The notes under the pieces: model-generated | Databases searched by the model: none | Told to the model about the DNA's origin: nothing | What the model saw: the letters and a program-made list of their open reading frames with translations, nothing else | Shown: positions 21,880-33,228 of the stretch, piece after piece | How the letters are laid out: every line of letters starts with the position of its first letter | Position numbering within the stretch: position 1 is the first letter of the stretch | Translations under genes and position numbers: made by a program | Assembly (NCBI GenBank): GCA_036346405.1 | Contig: CM070562.1 | Span: 105,724,999 to 105,788,998, forward strand | From: Phyllostachys edulis | Taxonomy: Eukaryota; Streptophyta; Magnoliopsida; Poales; Poaceae | Length of the DNA stretch: 64,000 bases | Reading direction: 5' to 3'

Positions 21880-23110
21880 CCTGGGGGAGGTCTCACAGTG
21901 GTCAAAGGAGGTCTTGGCCCGCAAGGGTGGTCTCTGCAAAAAGACTGGAGGTCCTGACCACAAGGTGGTCTCAACCAGCAAAGGTGGTCCGTGCAAAAAG
22001 ACCGGAGGTCCTGAGGACACAGGGGTCCAAAGGAGGGATGGACTGCAAAGGTCAAGGGAGGTCCGACCCACCAGGGTGGTCTTTGCAAAAAGACCAGCGA
22101 AGGACTCAAAGGGTGGTCCTTGCAAAAGAGGTGGTCGTGACTCACAGAAGAGGTCTTGATCCGAAGGGGGAAATCATGACCAACGGGAGGTCATGACCCA
22201 CAGAGGGTGGTCTTTGCAAAAGACCTTAGAGCTGCGAGGAGGAGGAGGTCCAAAGGACAAAGGAAAAGGCGCGACGAAGCAGAGCCGTTAGATTTTGATC
22301 GGGTGGTCCAAGGCGATTGGGCCGTTCGGACCATCCGAACGCTTCCTCTCAATCGGACCGTCCAAACTTAATCGGACGCTCTGCGTTGATAGGGAACGTT
22401 CGGACCAGCGAGGGATAAGGAAGACCAACGAAAAAGGGGTCCCAACGGTTTGGATGAACTCAAAGGAGGTCTCAATGGCTAAGATGAGATCAAGGAGGTT
22501 TTGACTGTTAAGATCAAGACAATGGGCGGTCCTGACGATCAAGATCTCACAAGGGGAGGTCCTGATGGTCAAAATCTCACAAGGGGAGGTCTTGACGGTC
22601 AAGATCAAAAGGAGGAGGTCTTGACGGTCACGATCAAAAGGAGGAGGTCTGGACGAAGGGGATCCAAAGGATGAAGTCCAGACGAGGAGGTCTGACAGTC
22701 AAGATCAAAAGGAGGAGGTCTTGACGGTCGAGATCAAAGCGAAGGGAGGTCTTGACGGTCAAGATCTCACAAGGGGAGGTCTTAACGGTCAAGATCTAAA
22801 CAAAGGAGGTCCTGACAGTTAAGATCTCCAAAGGAGAGGTCTTAACGGTCAAGACCTAAACAAAGGAGGTCCTGACAGTTAAGATCACCAAAGGGGAGGT
22901 CTTAACGGTCAAGATCTAAACAAAGGAGGTCTGAGCGGTTCGGATCAACTCAAGGGGAGGTCTGAACAGCTCAGATGAGATCAAAGGAGGTCTGGGCGGT
23001 TCAGATCAACTCAAGGGGAGGTCTGAATAGCTCTGATGAGATCAAAGGAGGTCTGAGCGGTTCAGATCAACTCGAAGGGAGGTCTGAACGGTTCAGATGA
23101 GATCAGAGGA
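21880..23110. repeat. GAGGTC minisatellite field in the nested LTR
   Basis: Dozens of imperfect units of about 30 bp are built on 'aaggaggtc.tgacggtcaagatc'. From 22801 to 22940 two alternating 30-bp variants form a 60-bp higher-order period, clear in three consecutive rows. Further on, the units drift to 'ggtctgaacggttcagatga'. Non-coding; the ORFs across it are by-products of the repeat. Confidence 0.9.
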
Positions 23111-23310
23111 TGTAAGCGATGGCAAGATGAGGTGCAAAGGAGCGGGGCTGCTGGATTTCAATCGAACAGGCCCAAACGATTGGGCCGTTCGGACCATCCG
23201 AAGTTGTAACGCGATCTCAACCATTCAACTGGATCGGGTGGTCCAAAATGATTGGGACGTTCGGACCATCCGAACGTGCCCACAAGATCGGGCCGTCCAA
23301 CACAGATCGG
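22295..23310. repeat. Paired 'cgattgggccgttcggacc' blocks flanking the minisatellite
   Basis: A block of about 100 bp with 'gattgggccgttcggaccatccgaa' words occurs at about 22300-22400 and again, expanded to two tandem versions, at about 23160-23310. The two blocks bracket most of the GAGGTC array in the same orientation. Confidence 0.75.
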
Positions 23311-23389
23311 ACGGTCCTCAAGTGATGAAGGTTAAAATTAAGCGGTAGGTCCCATCGGGCAAAGGGAGATTCAAATGAAGACGGAGAGA

Positions 23390-23760
23390 TCCACGGGGAG
23401 GTCCAAACGAAAGGAGATTTCCACGGAAAATTTGAACCACAGGAGGTCCAAACAAAAGGAAGTTTTCAAAGGAAAGTTCGGACCAAAAGGGGTCCAAAGA
23501 TATGCTGAGGAGGTCCAAATGCACTCAAAGAGGACCAAATGAACCCTAGTAGGTTCACTTGAACACAACAGGATCCAAGTGGACACTGGGAGGTTTAATT
23601 GAACACAGAGGAGGTTCAATTGAACACAAGGAGGTCCCATTGAATACAAAGAAGGTTCAAATGAACCCAAAGAGGTTCAGATGAACAGAGGGAGATTCAA
23701 ACGAACCTAAAGAGGTTCAAATGAACAAAGAATGAAAGGAGGTTAAAACAAGAGAGAGAT
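23390..23760. repeat. 'gaggttcaaatgaac' minisatellite in the nested LTR
   Basis: Roughly a dozen imperfect units of 22-28 bp with the core 'aggttcaaatgaacacaa' follow the GAGGTC field directly. Non-coding. Confidence 0.8.
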
Positions 23761-25301
23761 CCAGAAGGGGGAATTCAACCCAAAATTTAGATTTCAGAGA
23801 TCAAGGATATTTGAAACACAAACCTGAGCTTAGGACATCTCAGTGGTAATTGTGACCCGAAGGAGAGGTCAAAACCGAAGAGAAACCAGAGAGGAGGTCT
23901 AAACCAAAGAGATTCAAGCCAACAAAGATGTGGTCTGGAATAAAGGAATCCGAACAAAACTGCGAGGGGAGGTCCGGCGAGGTTAAACAAGAGGGAGGTC
24001 TGGAAAGAAAGGGCTGAGCCAAGAAAAGAGTGGAACAAGTAGAGGCAAGGGAAATCAACACAAGAGCTCTAACAGCTCCAAAGAACCAAATTTTAGGACT
24101 GGTTGAAGTTTAGTTTAGTCATTTTAAACACTCAAATTCCGAAAATCTCAAGTTAAGCTTTGGACTCTCATCAAAACCAAATGGTTCTTTTTATTTTGAA
24201 AATTTTCAAAAAGCTCAGAGAACCAGGGTGTTACAGAGATTGTCCTTTAAAGATCAAATATAACAAGCTTTTTGAGATTTGTTAGGATCCTGATGTGAGT
24301 GTGGCCGATGGTATGATTGATGATGTGTGGAATATTGCTTTTACAAGAACTTTCGGTGATGAGGAGTTTTTCCAGTGGGAGAATATGAAAAAAAAAAATT
24401 TATTGGTGATGTAGATCGAACTGATGAGAGGGACACAGTGGTGTGGGGTTTTGACTTTTGATAAGGCTGGAATTTTCTCGGTTAAGTCATTATATAGACA
24501 TTTAACTTTTGGGGGTGTGATTTGCATTAAAATGCAAAATTATGGAAAAGCAAGTTACCTTTGAAAGTTTTTTTTGTGGCTGTGTTTTCATGATAGAGTC
24601 CAAACTCTTGATCAACTCAAAAAAAAAGGGTGGAAGGGAGAGACTAATTGCAGCCTGTGTAGTCATGATGAAACTATTGATCATGTTTTTTTTTCTTGCA
24701 TTCTTGCCAGATTTTTCTGGTCCTGCATTAGAGAGATGCTGGACTGGGAGCGTGCTCCAACCTCTTTAGCTGATTTCCAAATGAATTGGTTAGAGAAGAA
24801 GGGAGCTAATGATTATAATCTTGTTCTGTTTAGTTTTGCAGCTTCAGCCTGGATTCGTTGGAAAACTAGGAACAAAATGGCTTTTGACAAGATTTTTCTT
24901 AAGCAATCAATGGAAGTGATCTTCAAATTTATGTCTTGTTTGCAGCAATGGAGTGCTCTTCTCAAAAGGACTAATAGGGAGAAGATGAATCGCTTTTTGT
25001 CATCAGCAGAAGATTGGAGCAGACTTTTATGCAACTTGGATGAATCTGGCAATGCTCCTGTAATAGGATAGTTTGCTAATCTGTTCTGGAGTTGGGAGCT
25101 AACTTTTGTGTATCTTGGTCTTTTTCTGGATCTGCTCCAGTAATAGGTTAGTTGGTGAGACTGATCTGGTTTCGGTCTGGGTTCCCTTTTGCTTAGATAG
25201 CTGGTGCTCCCACCATGTCGTTTCTTTCATGTGTTTTTGTTGTAAGAACTTATATTAGCTTTCAATATAAAGCTGGGTTCTACCCTTTCAAAAAAAAAAA
25301 G

Positions 25302-25773
25302 AAAACTTTAGAAAATAATTCCTCCCTTAGGTTTCTTCATTCGGATGTTGTTGTACTCAGTTTGTTTGTTGCAATATATGATGATGAAACAACCATGAAT
25401 AGCTAGAGAAGTGTGGATGCTTTTTACTCACTGTATGACTTTTCTGATATGCGGTCATACCGGATGCTGGGCTTTTTGGCCCAACCTGTTGACCCAGTGA
25501 AGGTGATGGTTTTAATTATGCAGTGCCTTGTGAATTCAAGTTAGAATTTAGAAGTGCTTTATAGATCTGGTGTGTAATTCTTTATTCGAATGGAAAATGT
25601 AGCATATTTTAAATTCATAAGTTGATTTCTATCAATAGATTTTTATGCAGTAGTAGGTTAAAATCTAGTATTGATAAGTTGCTCTTATAATCTTTTATGT
25701 TGTAGTTATATAATTAAATAGGCCTTCGTATTCTACGCTATGAGATACCCCAGAAAGACCCGGTCATAGGAAC
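25302..25773. other. Intergenic, no gene recognised
   Basis: AT-rich sequence between the LINE-2 tail and a MITE. I see nothing supportable in it. Confidence 0.4.
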
Positions 25774-25776
25774 TTA

Positions 25777-26324
25777 GGGTGTATTTGGTTGGGTGAACTA
25801 GGATAAACAGGGTGGGATGGTACAGGATGGATGAAGTAATCCTGAATGGTATGATATAACTTCTGTGTTTGGTTAGTGGGATGAGATAATTCAAGATTTT
25901 GCTTTGTTGCATGATGGGATGGTACCGGATGGTTCAAGATAGTGTTTGGTTTGAGGAGTGAAGTTGAATGAGTTGCATACATAGGGGAGTATTAGTATAA
26001 TTATTAAATTTACCTTAATTACAAAAGGAGTATTTAACTAAATTAATTATTTTAATTATCCACTAATTGGCATGACCCATTGGTCAGTAACTTATACACA
26101 GAGAGAGAGGGGGTAACAGAGGGGACGCACTCATCCTGTACCGCATGGTTCGTCTATTTTTATTGAATTGTTCGATACAACACATTTGGAAAAAAAATTA
26201 GCAGAATCTGTATGACCTCATCTAGGACGAGTTGGTTCGGTTCACTCAAGCAAACACAGGAATGAGGGTATATTTAAGACCATCCCATATATGTATGCTT
26301 TGATTCACCGAACCAAACACACCA
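25777..26324. mobile_element. Tourist/Harbinger-like MITE
   Basis: 548 bp with terminal inverted repeats: the left end is GGGTGTATTTGGTTGGGTGAA and the right end, read inverted, is TGGTGTGTTTGGTTCGGTGAA. TTA trinucleotides flank it at 25774-25776 and 26325-26327, the target duplication of PIF/Harbinger elements. No transposase coding. Confidence 0.8.
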
Positions 26325-26327
26325 TTA

Positions 26328-27596
26328 GACCACCTACGCGTTGGTAAACAAAAACCTGATGCCCTTATAATCTTCTTCTGTTGCTGTAATAGAATTAAAT
26401 AGGTGTCATATTCTATGCTATGAGATGTCCTTTTCTAAACTGGTCTACCCTGTGAGATATGCCCTTTCTAAAATTGCTGCGTTTCTTTACATGTGCAATG
26501 TTCAGGCCATTAGTTGATATAACAATTTTTTTTAAAAAAAAAAATTGTGTTAATAGCCAACTGGGTGGCATGCTAGTTCCTGGGAATAGTCCTCCACTGA
26601 GTTGTATACTTCTTTTATTCAGTCTCAGAATAATTATATTTTTCTGTAGTTGCTAGTATCATAATTTGGTCGGTTAATAATAAGTTTTTGGTAACTCAGA
26701 AACTACCAAGTTGATTGCGCATAGTTATTTTTGTCTACTTTGGTTAGATATCCCTACATGATCATTGATTATGTGGTAAATTAGCATTAGTAGAACAATC
26801 CCCAACGTGATCAAGTTACATTAGACGTGCATAAAGGGCAGTTAACGTAAAGGTGTATATTAGTACTGAACAGCTGAAGATTGCCATGTAATAAGGAAAA
26901 ACATCGGCCAAATATGTGATTTTTGCTGTATAGATTACTAGTCCCGGGCTCCCAGCTCTCATCCGAGCATTTTTTTTCCTGGTTCCTGTGGGGTTGCTTG
27001 TGAGATTGCCAGGTCATCATTAATGAAGATTATGGTTTATTGGTTCGCCCAATGGTGTGCAATCACCCTGTTCAAAAATCAATTTCAGAGGTCAGAGTCT
27101 AGTCAAGTGCCAGGTAGCTTCATTGTGATTTTCTATTAGTTTTATAGGCATATTAATTTGCCTTGCCTTACTATATAAAAATCGATGAAATTGTCCAAGT
27201 GTTGTGCATTATTGAATGCGGAGTAATTTGTTCCCCACTTGACCAATCCCATGAACTTCATTATATTCTACAGTTAACAACAATGCTTTTAGATTTCCAT
27301 CTTGTATACGCTGATTTGGCTGAATAGTGTCATTTTATCCTGAGATCCTTAAGATATTGAATAGATTTCCTTAATTCCTGCACTATATTGATTTGGAATA
27401 AATGCCTGACATAACTATATTGATAAAAACATGAGGATCTCCAGGAAAGCCAGAAGGACCACTAACTAACTTTTTGCATATTATCTGCCGGCTGCCGCAC
27501 AGTGCTCCACCTCAATAAGCTGCTTGGGTAACCTTTAAGTTGCTTGTTGGCAATTGTCTTCATAGTTGGTATGAAATGATCGGGATGTAAACCATT
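26328..27596. other. Intergenic, no gene recognised
   Basis: AT-rich, with many stops in all frames. No feature beyond poly(T)/poly(A) runs near 26526-26546. Confidence 0.4.
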
Positions 27597-27598
27597 TA

Positions 27599-27827
27599 TC
27601 CCTCTGTTCTTAATACATGATGTTTAACTAAGCGTACCATTACTTTTCATATGATTTTTTAGTAAAAATTACAAAATTATTATATTATGAAAATATTTAT
27701 CATGACAAATCTAATGATACTATTCACTCATGATCAATCTAAATAGTTTTTCATATATTATTAGTCAAAGTTAGATAAGTTTGATTGCACGCTTAGTCAA
27801 ACGTCATGTATTTAAGAACGGAGGGAG
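27599..27827. mobile_element. Stowaway MITE
   Basis: 229 bp starting TCCCTCTGTTCTTAATACATG and ending inverted in CATGTATTTAAGAACGGAGG plus GAG, the classic grass Stowaway terminal repeat. TA dinucleotides flank it (27597-27598 and 27828-27829), matching Tc1/mariner target choice. Confidence 0.92.
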
Positions 27828-27971
27828 TATGTTTTAACCAACACGAGGAACATGCAAACGGAAACAATATTTGTAGTCATACAAATTACCTTTTTAAATC
27901 TTATGTAAGCCCTTTCACATGATAATATAATTATGATCTGCATGGACGTTTAACCTGCTAACACTTCACAT

Positions 27972-29135
27972 TTTTTTAAAGATAATAAAAGAGAAAATCT
28001 CTTTCGGTCTCTGCATCAAGAATACACACAGCAAAATTTATTAATGAGTTTAAAGCACCAAAGTAACCAAAACTGTTAAAAGTGACTTGAAGCCTTACAA
28101 GCAAACAATGACTGAAAATTAACCTCAATCATTACAAATCCAATGACTAAACTTTCACCCATGAATACTTAAAATTTGTTTCACCACTACATCCATCATG
28201 TCGGTTCTGGCCAGCATAGACTCCTTCTGGGCCGGTTTATGCAAATTTACCCAAGTTCTCAGCTAGTACTCACTCAAAAAGATAACCTGTAACGGATTAG
28301 TGACAATATTTTTGTCAAAAATAACCTCATTCCGACATAACCAGATAGACCAACATAAGGCTAACCAGTTGTGACTTTAAAATTTTTGGAATACCGGCTA
28401 ACCAGTTCCCAAACATGTTTGCGATACTCACAGGAGAAGATAAATCAAATGCACATTGAATAACCCACCATACAAGACTTGCAAATGGATATTCAATAAA
28501 AAGATGTTGAATTGTTTCCTCGTTAATACAAAAACAACACTTTTTGCTTCCCCTCCAACTTCTTTTGAGCAAATTATCTTTAGTTAAAACTACCCCCTCT
28601 TTTGAGATATCATAGGAATATTTTCACTTTTAATGGAATTTTAATTAGCCAAAAAAAAAAGTTCCTAATAAGGGCTTGAGAACTTCAAATTAGTGCTGCA
28701 TAGAAAGACTATACTGAAAAAGTCCAGACTGATTCGAATTCCACCTGAAAACATCTTTTTGAGAGATCAGATGTAAATTCGCAATTCTCAAAATTAACTC
28801 ATTCCATGCATGTAGCTTAGGCCCAATAATAGGTATTTGAAAAGAAATATTTAAAGGTGTCGTTATCAGAATATTCGCCACTGTATCATCTTTTCTCCTT
28901 ACCACATTATAAATGAGTGGATATTGATTTTTCAGTGGAGAGTCTCCTAACCAAATATCAACCCAAAACTTAATTTGTATTCTATTTTTAATCTGGAATG
29001 AACCAAAACGAAAAAACTGATATTTGATTTTCATTAAACCTGACCAAAAATAGGAGTTCCAGGCTCTACCTAGATATTTTCTTTTTAACATAGATTACCG
29101 TACTCCTTCATTCACTAATTTAAATAACCATTTTC
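27972..29135 (-). mobile_element. 5'-truncated LINE (LINE-3)
   Basis: A minus-strand L1 ORF2 C-terminus. ORF 29091-28690 carries FGSFQIKNRIQIKFWVDIWLG and PLKNQYPLIYNVVR. ORF 28572-28327 carries the zf-RVT motif (CCFCINEETIQHLF). The poly(A) end is the T-run at 27971-27977 on the plus strand. A perfect 14-bp target duplication, CTAACACTTCACAT, flanks it at 27958-27971 and 29136-29149, so the borders are well fixed at about 1.16 kb. The two ORFs are in different frames; dead copy. Confidence 0.92.
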
Positions 29136-29149
29136 CTAACACTTCACAT

Positions 29150-29859
29150 GGCACTAAGTAGTAAGTTAACTGTTTTACTTGAGTTTTTATCATCCCTTGA
29201 CACGCTGACATGTTTTCTTGTTCTACCCATTTGCAGATTACGAGTGCTGAGTGAAACCAAGGTGTCCAATGAATCTGGAGCTAGAATGGATGGACGGGTG
29301 TTGGTGTCACGAATAGTAGGGAACCGCAGTCCAGGTTTAGAACCTCACACCTGTAGCGAATATCTACGAACATGGCGCATGGCGTGGGAGCGATAATTTA
29401 CGTTTAGATTAGGATTGGGCTACATTTAGATTTGGCTAAATCGCTGGTAGTTTACGTTTAGAATAGTCTTGATCTCAGAAGTTACCTCGCCCGTCAATTA
29501 CCTTTTCGATTGGGCGTATGCTATGCTACGCTGAATTGAAATGTTCAGTGCAACCCTCTTAGTAAAACCCCCTTGCGTAGTCATATCGCCACATTCATAA
29601 TCAGAGCTTTACAGTTTGCTGTTTAAATTTAACTAAATTCACCTCCAAAAACAAAAAGGAAATCCCATTTCGGCCTTTACAAATAAGCAGCGCATGGCTT
29701 GGACATGTTAAATTGCAAAATTGTATTCAGCAACTAAATTTTGATTACATCTATGTCCAGGATTCAAATAAGTAGAAACTAGAAAGAAGTTTTCTGTGGC
29801 AAGAAGATTAAACAGCTCTAGAACAAGCACATAACTTTGACAAAACAAGAGCGCGCCAT
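29150..29859. other. Intergenic, no gene recognised
   Basis: A repeated word 'tttacgtttagaat/att' occurs near 29398 and 29451. No coding evidence. Confidence 0.4.
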
Positions 29860-30181
29860 CTTATCTTGGCCGTGTGCTCATCGAGCGCAAAGAGCTGCTC
29901 AAGCTGCGGCGAATTCGACTGCCCATACAGCTCAGGGATCTTCCAAACAGAGGCACCATAACTCTCGCCTGCCATTCACATCGTAACACGCAAAACGCTT
30001 CCGATTTGCTTCTTGCAGTGCTCAATGCACCACACAGAGAGAACAAAGGGACTTCTTTTTACCAGACGTGGAGACTGCGGAGAAGACCCGGTGATCGAAG
30101 GGGCAGGACTTGAGGTCCCAGATCTCGTTGGGGTGGTAGAACGAGCTCGCTCTCCGCCGGCGACAGCCGGATCAGGTGCAC
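29860..30181 (-). pseudogene. Two-exon fragment of an EIPR1/TSSC1-like WD40 gene
   Basis: Minus-strand exon A (30181-30063) reads VHLIRLSPAESEL and then, after a frame change, FYHPNEIWDLKSCPFDHRV. A 94-bp GT/AG intron follows (30062-29969). Exon B (29968-29860) continues GESYGASVWKIPELYGQ and ends ALDEHTAKI. These are recognisable blocks of EARP-interacting protein 1 (TSSC1), a WD40 protein of endosomal recycling and vesicle tethering. Upstream and downstream exons are absent and exon A has lost bases between its two blocks, so it cannot make a functional protein. The kept intron shows a DNA-level copy, not a processed one. No transposon ends around it were found. Confidence 0.8.
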
Positions 30182-30809
30182 CTACTTGGACAAAGAATTC
30201 GACATCCAATCAAATTGCTCTAGTGCAGGGCAGAGTCCATGATGAACGCGCAATGAGCTGTAGTGCGTGGTGCTGAGTGAGGCCAGCTGTTATATTAAGT
30301 AGAAGAACGAAGAACCCATTTACAACCCAATAAGCACAGATTAAGCCCAGCAAATGAGAGAGGACCATAGCTAATTTTCGGCCCTATCAGGTCATGATGG
30401 AGCCCATGGTTGGCCCAAAAAATTGTTATCACGAGGCCCGTATCAGCCCAAATACGTTACAGTTAAGCACATTTCAAGCTCAATTTCCGGTCCAGATGCC
30501 CCATGATTAAGCCCACATAATGCAAGTCGGCTAATTCACAGCTTAGCTCAATTGCGTGGCCCAACAAAAGTTCTGGGAAGCCCTATTTAGGCCTAGATAA
30601 GGCCTATTAGTAAGCCCATTTCCGGTCCAATAACTTCGCAGATAGGCATACTGTAATTTTCAACGGGTTAGGCCCAAATACTATTTCGATCCATACGTCA
30701 AAAGTTCCTAATGCCAAGCCTTCAAACGTCCGGATTTACAGGCAGCGAGGCCGATCTACAGATTACAAAGAAAAGATCGTGGACGCCTGGCCGATCTTCC
30801 GATGACTAC
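30182..30809. other. Intergenic, no gene recognised
   Basis: Contains many 'aggccc/gggcct'-like words (for example 'taagcccatttccggtcca'), an irregular low-grade repetition. No ORF of interest. Confidence 0.4.
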
Positions 30810-31384
30810 GGGCCTGTTTGGTTTACAACGTACAAAACCTGAGTAATGTTAAAACCTAAGCAAAAAAAGGGTATTTGGATAGTAGCTATACCAATTCACG
30901 GTTAATATCAAAATTGATGTGTTTAGATTGCAGCCATGTCAAAATTTACTAAAATTGTGAGTATGACACATGGGCCCCGTATAAGACAGCTTATTTTTTT
31001 GCTCCAAAATATGTCAACATAGGTCTTATTTTGTTGATAAAATAACAATGAACACAAAGGTCTGAACGGATCACAAATCGGATACTCAATTTAAAAAATA
31101 TGATCATTTTAATGTCTTGAATCAAACTTGACATGCAATTAATGAATTGCCACCAACCAACCAGGAGCTGCTATCTATCAAAGTGGTGCAGTTAGCTGCT
31201 TACCAATTTTTTGGCACCGGATTTGGCCGCCAAATTTGAGCCCAGGTTTTGGTTAGGATTTGATAGCTACCTTACCAAAGTTGCAGGTAATACCAAAATT
31301 TGGTAGCAAACCAAACGCTAGCCAAATTTCTTTGATAATACTAAAATTTGGTTTGGTAACTTGTGGATACAAACCAAACAGCCC
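30810..31384. mobile_element. MITE with GGGCCTGTTTGGTTT ends
   Basis: 575 bp beginning GGGCCTGTTTGGTTT and ending, inverted, GGGCTGTTTGGTTT. CTAC occurs on both sides (30806-30809 and 31385-31388) as a 3- to 4-bp target duplication. The interior is AT-rich and repeats 'accaaaatttggta' near the right arm. Non-autonomous DNA transposon; superfamily uncertain. Confidence 0.75.
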
Positions 31385-31608
31385 CTACGTCCTCCATAAA
31401 TTATACCTTCATACAAATAATGCCGTCAGTGAGTAATCAAATCAGATTGTGCTACGTAAGTTCGTGGTAATATAGAAATTTATTCGTGAGAAATGGTCAT
31501 AAGAACCTAAACATCCAGTATTACAGAATGTTGTATCGACAGTCATGGTGTTGGTTGCGAAAGGCAGGGCAAAAACGCAAATCATTAATGCAGTACGGGT
31601 CAACAAGC

Positions 31609-31942
31609 CCGTTCAGAACACCTTCAGTGTATTGAACCGATGTCGATTCAAAGTTATGCCATGTAAATATTTTAAGAACTGAGCTTCTTTTTTTCAATGT
31701 ATTAAACCGATTCCCACTAATAATTGGGATCCACGTTACATTAAAAAACCATAAAATAATAATATTCTCTCTCAACCGCACTCTCTCCTATGTAGTTATT
31801 TAATGCTCATATAAGTTGTTTAATGCTCATATAATAGTTCTATGCATTTTTTTTGTTGGAATCGACTCCACTAATGTATTGAAACGATTCAATGCCTTCT
31901 CCTCATTTGAACCGGCAAAAACACAACATTAGAGATGGTCTC
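31609..31942. mobile_element. MITE family X, copy A of four
   Basis: About 335 bp running from 'ttcagtgtattgaaccgatgtcgattc' to 'acacaacattagagatggtct'. It shares internal blocks (ACCGATTCCCACTAATAA, 'aaaataataatat', 'ttgttggaatcgac') with the copies at 31943, 32881 and 33229. The ends are imperfectly inverted (gagcatct...TTAGTG against 'agaccatctcTAATG'). Confidence 0.75.
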
Positions 31943-32292
31943 AAAGTATATTTAGTGTATTGAACCGACGTTGATTCAAAGTCATACCACGTAAGTATTC
32001 TAGGAACTAGGCTTGTTTTTCTTCAATGTATTGAACCGATTTCTACTAATAACTGGGACCCACGTTACATTAAAAAACACAAAATAATAATATCCTCTCT
32101 CAAACGCACTCTCTTCTATGTAGTTATTTAATGCTCATATGAGTTGTTTAATGCTTTGAATCGATTCCTAAGTAAAGTTCGGTTCCATGTATTTTTTTTT
32201 GTTGGAATCGACCTTTTCAATGTATTGAATCGATTCAATACCTTCTCTCTCCTCATTTGAACCGACTAAAACACAACATTGAATATGGTCTC
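31943..32292. mobile_element. MITE family X, copy B of four
   Basis: Starts 'atatttagtgtattgaaccgacg', directly abutting copy A, and ends 'acacaacattgaatatggtct'. Same internal order as the other copies and same orientation. Non-coding. Confidence 0.75.
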
Positions 32293-32340
32293 ATATACGC
32301 TAGTTTGCAACCGATACAATGCAACTACTGTCTACTCGAA

Positions 32341-32440
32341 AACACTACCAAAGCAACTACAATAAGAAAAGGCTCCAGCAAAATTTATATGATTTCGTGC
32401 ATCACATTAAAACAATACCAAAGCAACTATAATAAGAAAA
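32341..32440. repeat. Imperfect direct repeat of about 35 bp
   Basis: 'ctaccaaagcaactacaataagaaaagg' at about 32346 recurs as 'taccaaagcaactataataagaaaagg' at about 32410. Two copies, 65 bp apart. Confidence 0.7.
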
Positions 32441-32880
32441 GGTAAAAGCAAGATTTATTTTCTTAGCTTAATAAAAAAATTATACCTTAAACAAGCGTAT
32501 GACAAGGATGGAAAACTAAAAAGATCAAGGCAAGCAAGCTCTGAAGATACAACACACCACGATTATTGCCATGCCTTTTATCCAAAAAAGAAGTAACAAA
32601 GCACAGATTTGGATGCACTAAAGACATGCATAAAGTGCTCATCACCCATGAGGCTGACACTACCTTCAGAAGCATGATATCCTGATATAGGCTACATGTT
32701 CTATTGAGACTTCATTCATGAAAAAATAGTGAAATGCGGATTTTCATGGTCAAATGTGTGAAAGGGATCAGTCCATGCGATAAACTATGGACATAGGCAT
32801 ATCGTATTCTTTAGTTCGTCACTATGTAGCAAATACAGTACCATTATTTTCTACCCTATGAGGTTTTAGATCCCACAACT

Positions 32881-33228
32881 AAGAGCATCTTTAGTGCATT
32901 GAACTGGCGTTGATTCAAAGTCATGTCATGTAAGTATTTTAGGAACTGAATTTATTTTTCTCTAATGTATTGAACCGATTCCTACTAATAACTAGGATCC
33001 ACGTTATATTAAAAAACCACATAATAATAATATCATCTCTTAAACGCACTCTCTTCTATGTAGTTGTTTAATACTCATATAGGTTGTTTAATGTTTTGAA
33101 TCGATTCTTAAGTAGAGTTCGTTCCATACATTTTTTGTTGGAATCGACCCCTCCAATGTATTAAATCGATTCAATGCCTTCTCTCTCTTCATTTGAACCG
33201 GTTAAAACACAACATTGGAGATGGTCTA
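32881..33228. mobile_element. MITE family X, copy C of four
   Basis: Runs from 'agagcatctttagtgcattg' to 'aacattggagatggtctaag'. 'ctaag' sits at its left border, at its junction with copy D and at the right border of copy D, which fits repeated insertion into the same short target. Confidence 0.78.

Larger units (their letters stand above)
19822..24235 (-). mobile_element. Putative 4.4-kb solo LTR nested in LINE-2
   Basis: The insertion starts TGTAACGCTC and ends GGGTGTTACA, the TG...CA inverted ends of an LTR. The interrupted LINE codons (WLG then DCPLKIKY) rejoin across it. The flanks GGGTT (19817-19821) and GAGAT (24236-24240) are each one base from an ancestral GGGAT, a plausible 5-bp target duplication. 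No LTR pair, primer site or gag-pol coding is visible. A minus-strand AATAAAG near 20196 sits about 380 bp from the downstream end, as expected for the R region of a single LTR in minus orientation. The long upstream part, U3 under this reading, is a dense minisatellite field. A non-autonomous or rearranged element remains possible. Confidence 0.65.
18986..25301 (+). mobile_element. 5'-truncated LINE (LINE-2), split by a 4.4-kb insertion
   Basis: Coding similarity to L1 ORF2 starts near 18986 in the middle of the reverse transcriptase (HLVPGEVPILQYAND, then ORF 19101-19517 with SGLKINYHKSE, YLGIVVG and SSGGRLILVNS). It runs to FWEDVWLG at about 19815, stops at an insertion, and resumes at 24236 with PLKIKYNKLFEIC. 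The C-terminal zf-RVT region follows (24574-25071, with CSLCSHDETIDHVFFSC). It ends in an A-run at about 25290-25301. The catalytic YADD reads YAND at 19037-19048. I could not find a convincing target duplication. Not functional. Confidence 0.88.

Noticed and set aside
21750..22145. 131-codon minus-strand ORF in the repeat field
   Set aside because: Its Pro/Leu-rich periodic sequence is simply the translated GAGGTC minisatellite.
21880..23110. Possible CRISPR-like array
   Set aside because: Plant nuclear DNA; units are contiguous, imperfect and lack unique spacers, and no cas genes are present. It is a minisatellite.
18940..25315. Target-site duplication for LINE-2
   Set aside because: The closest candidates ('agaaattaat' at about 18965, 'agaaaataat' at about 25310) are too A-rich and imperfect to trust.
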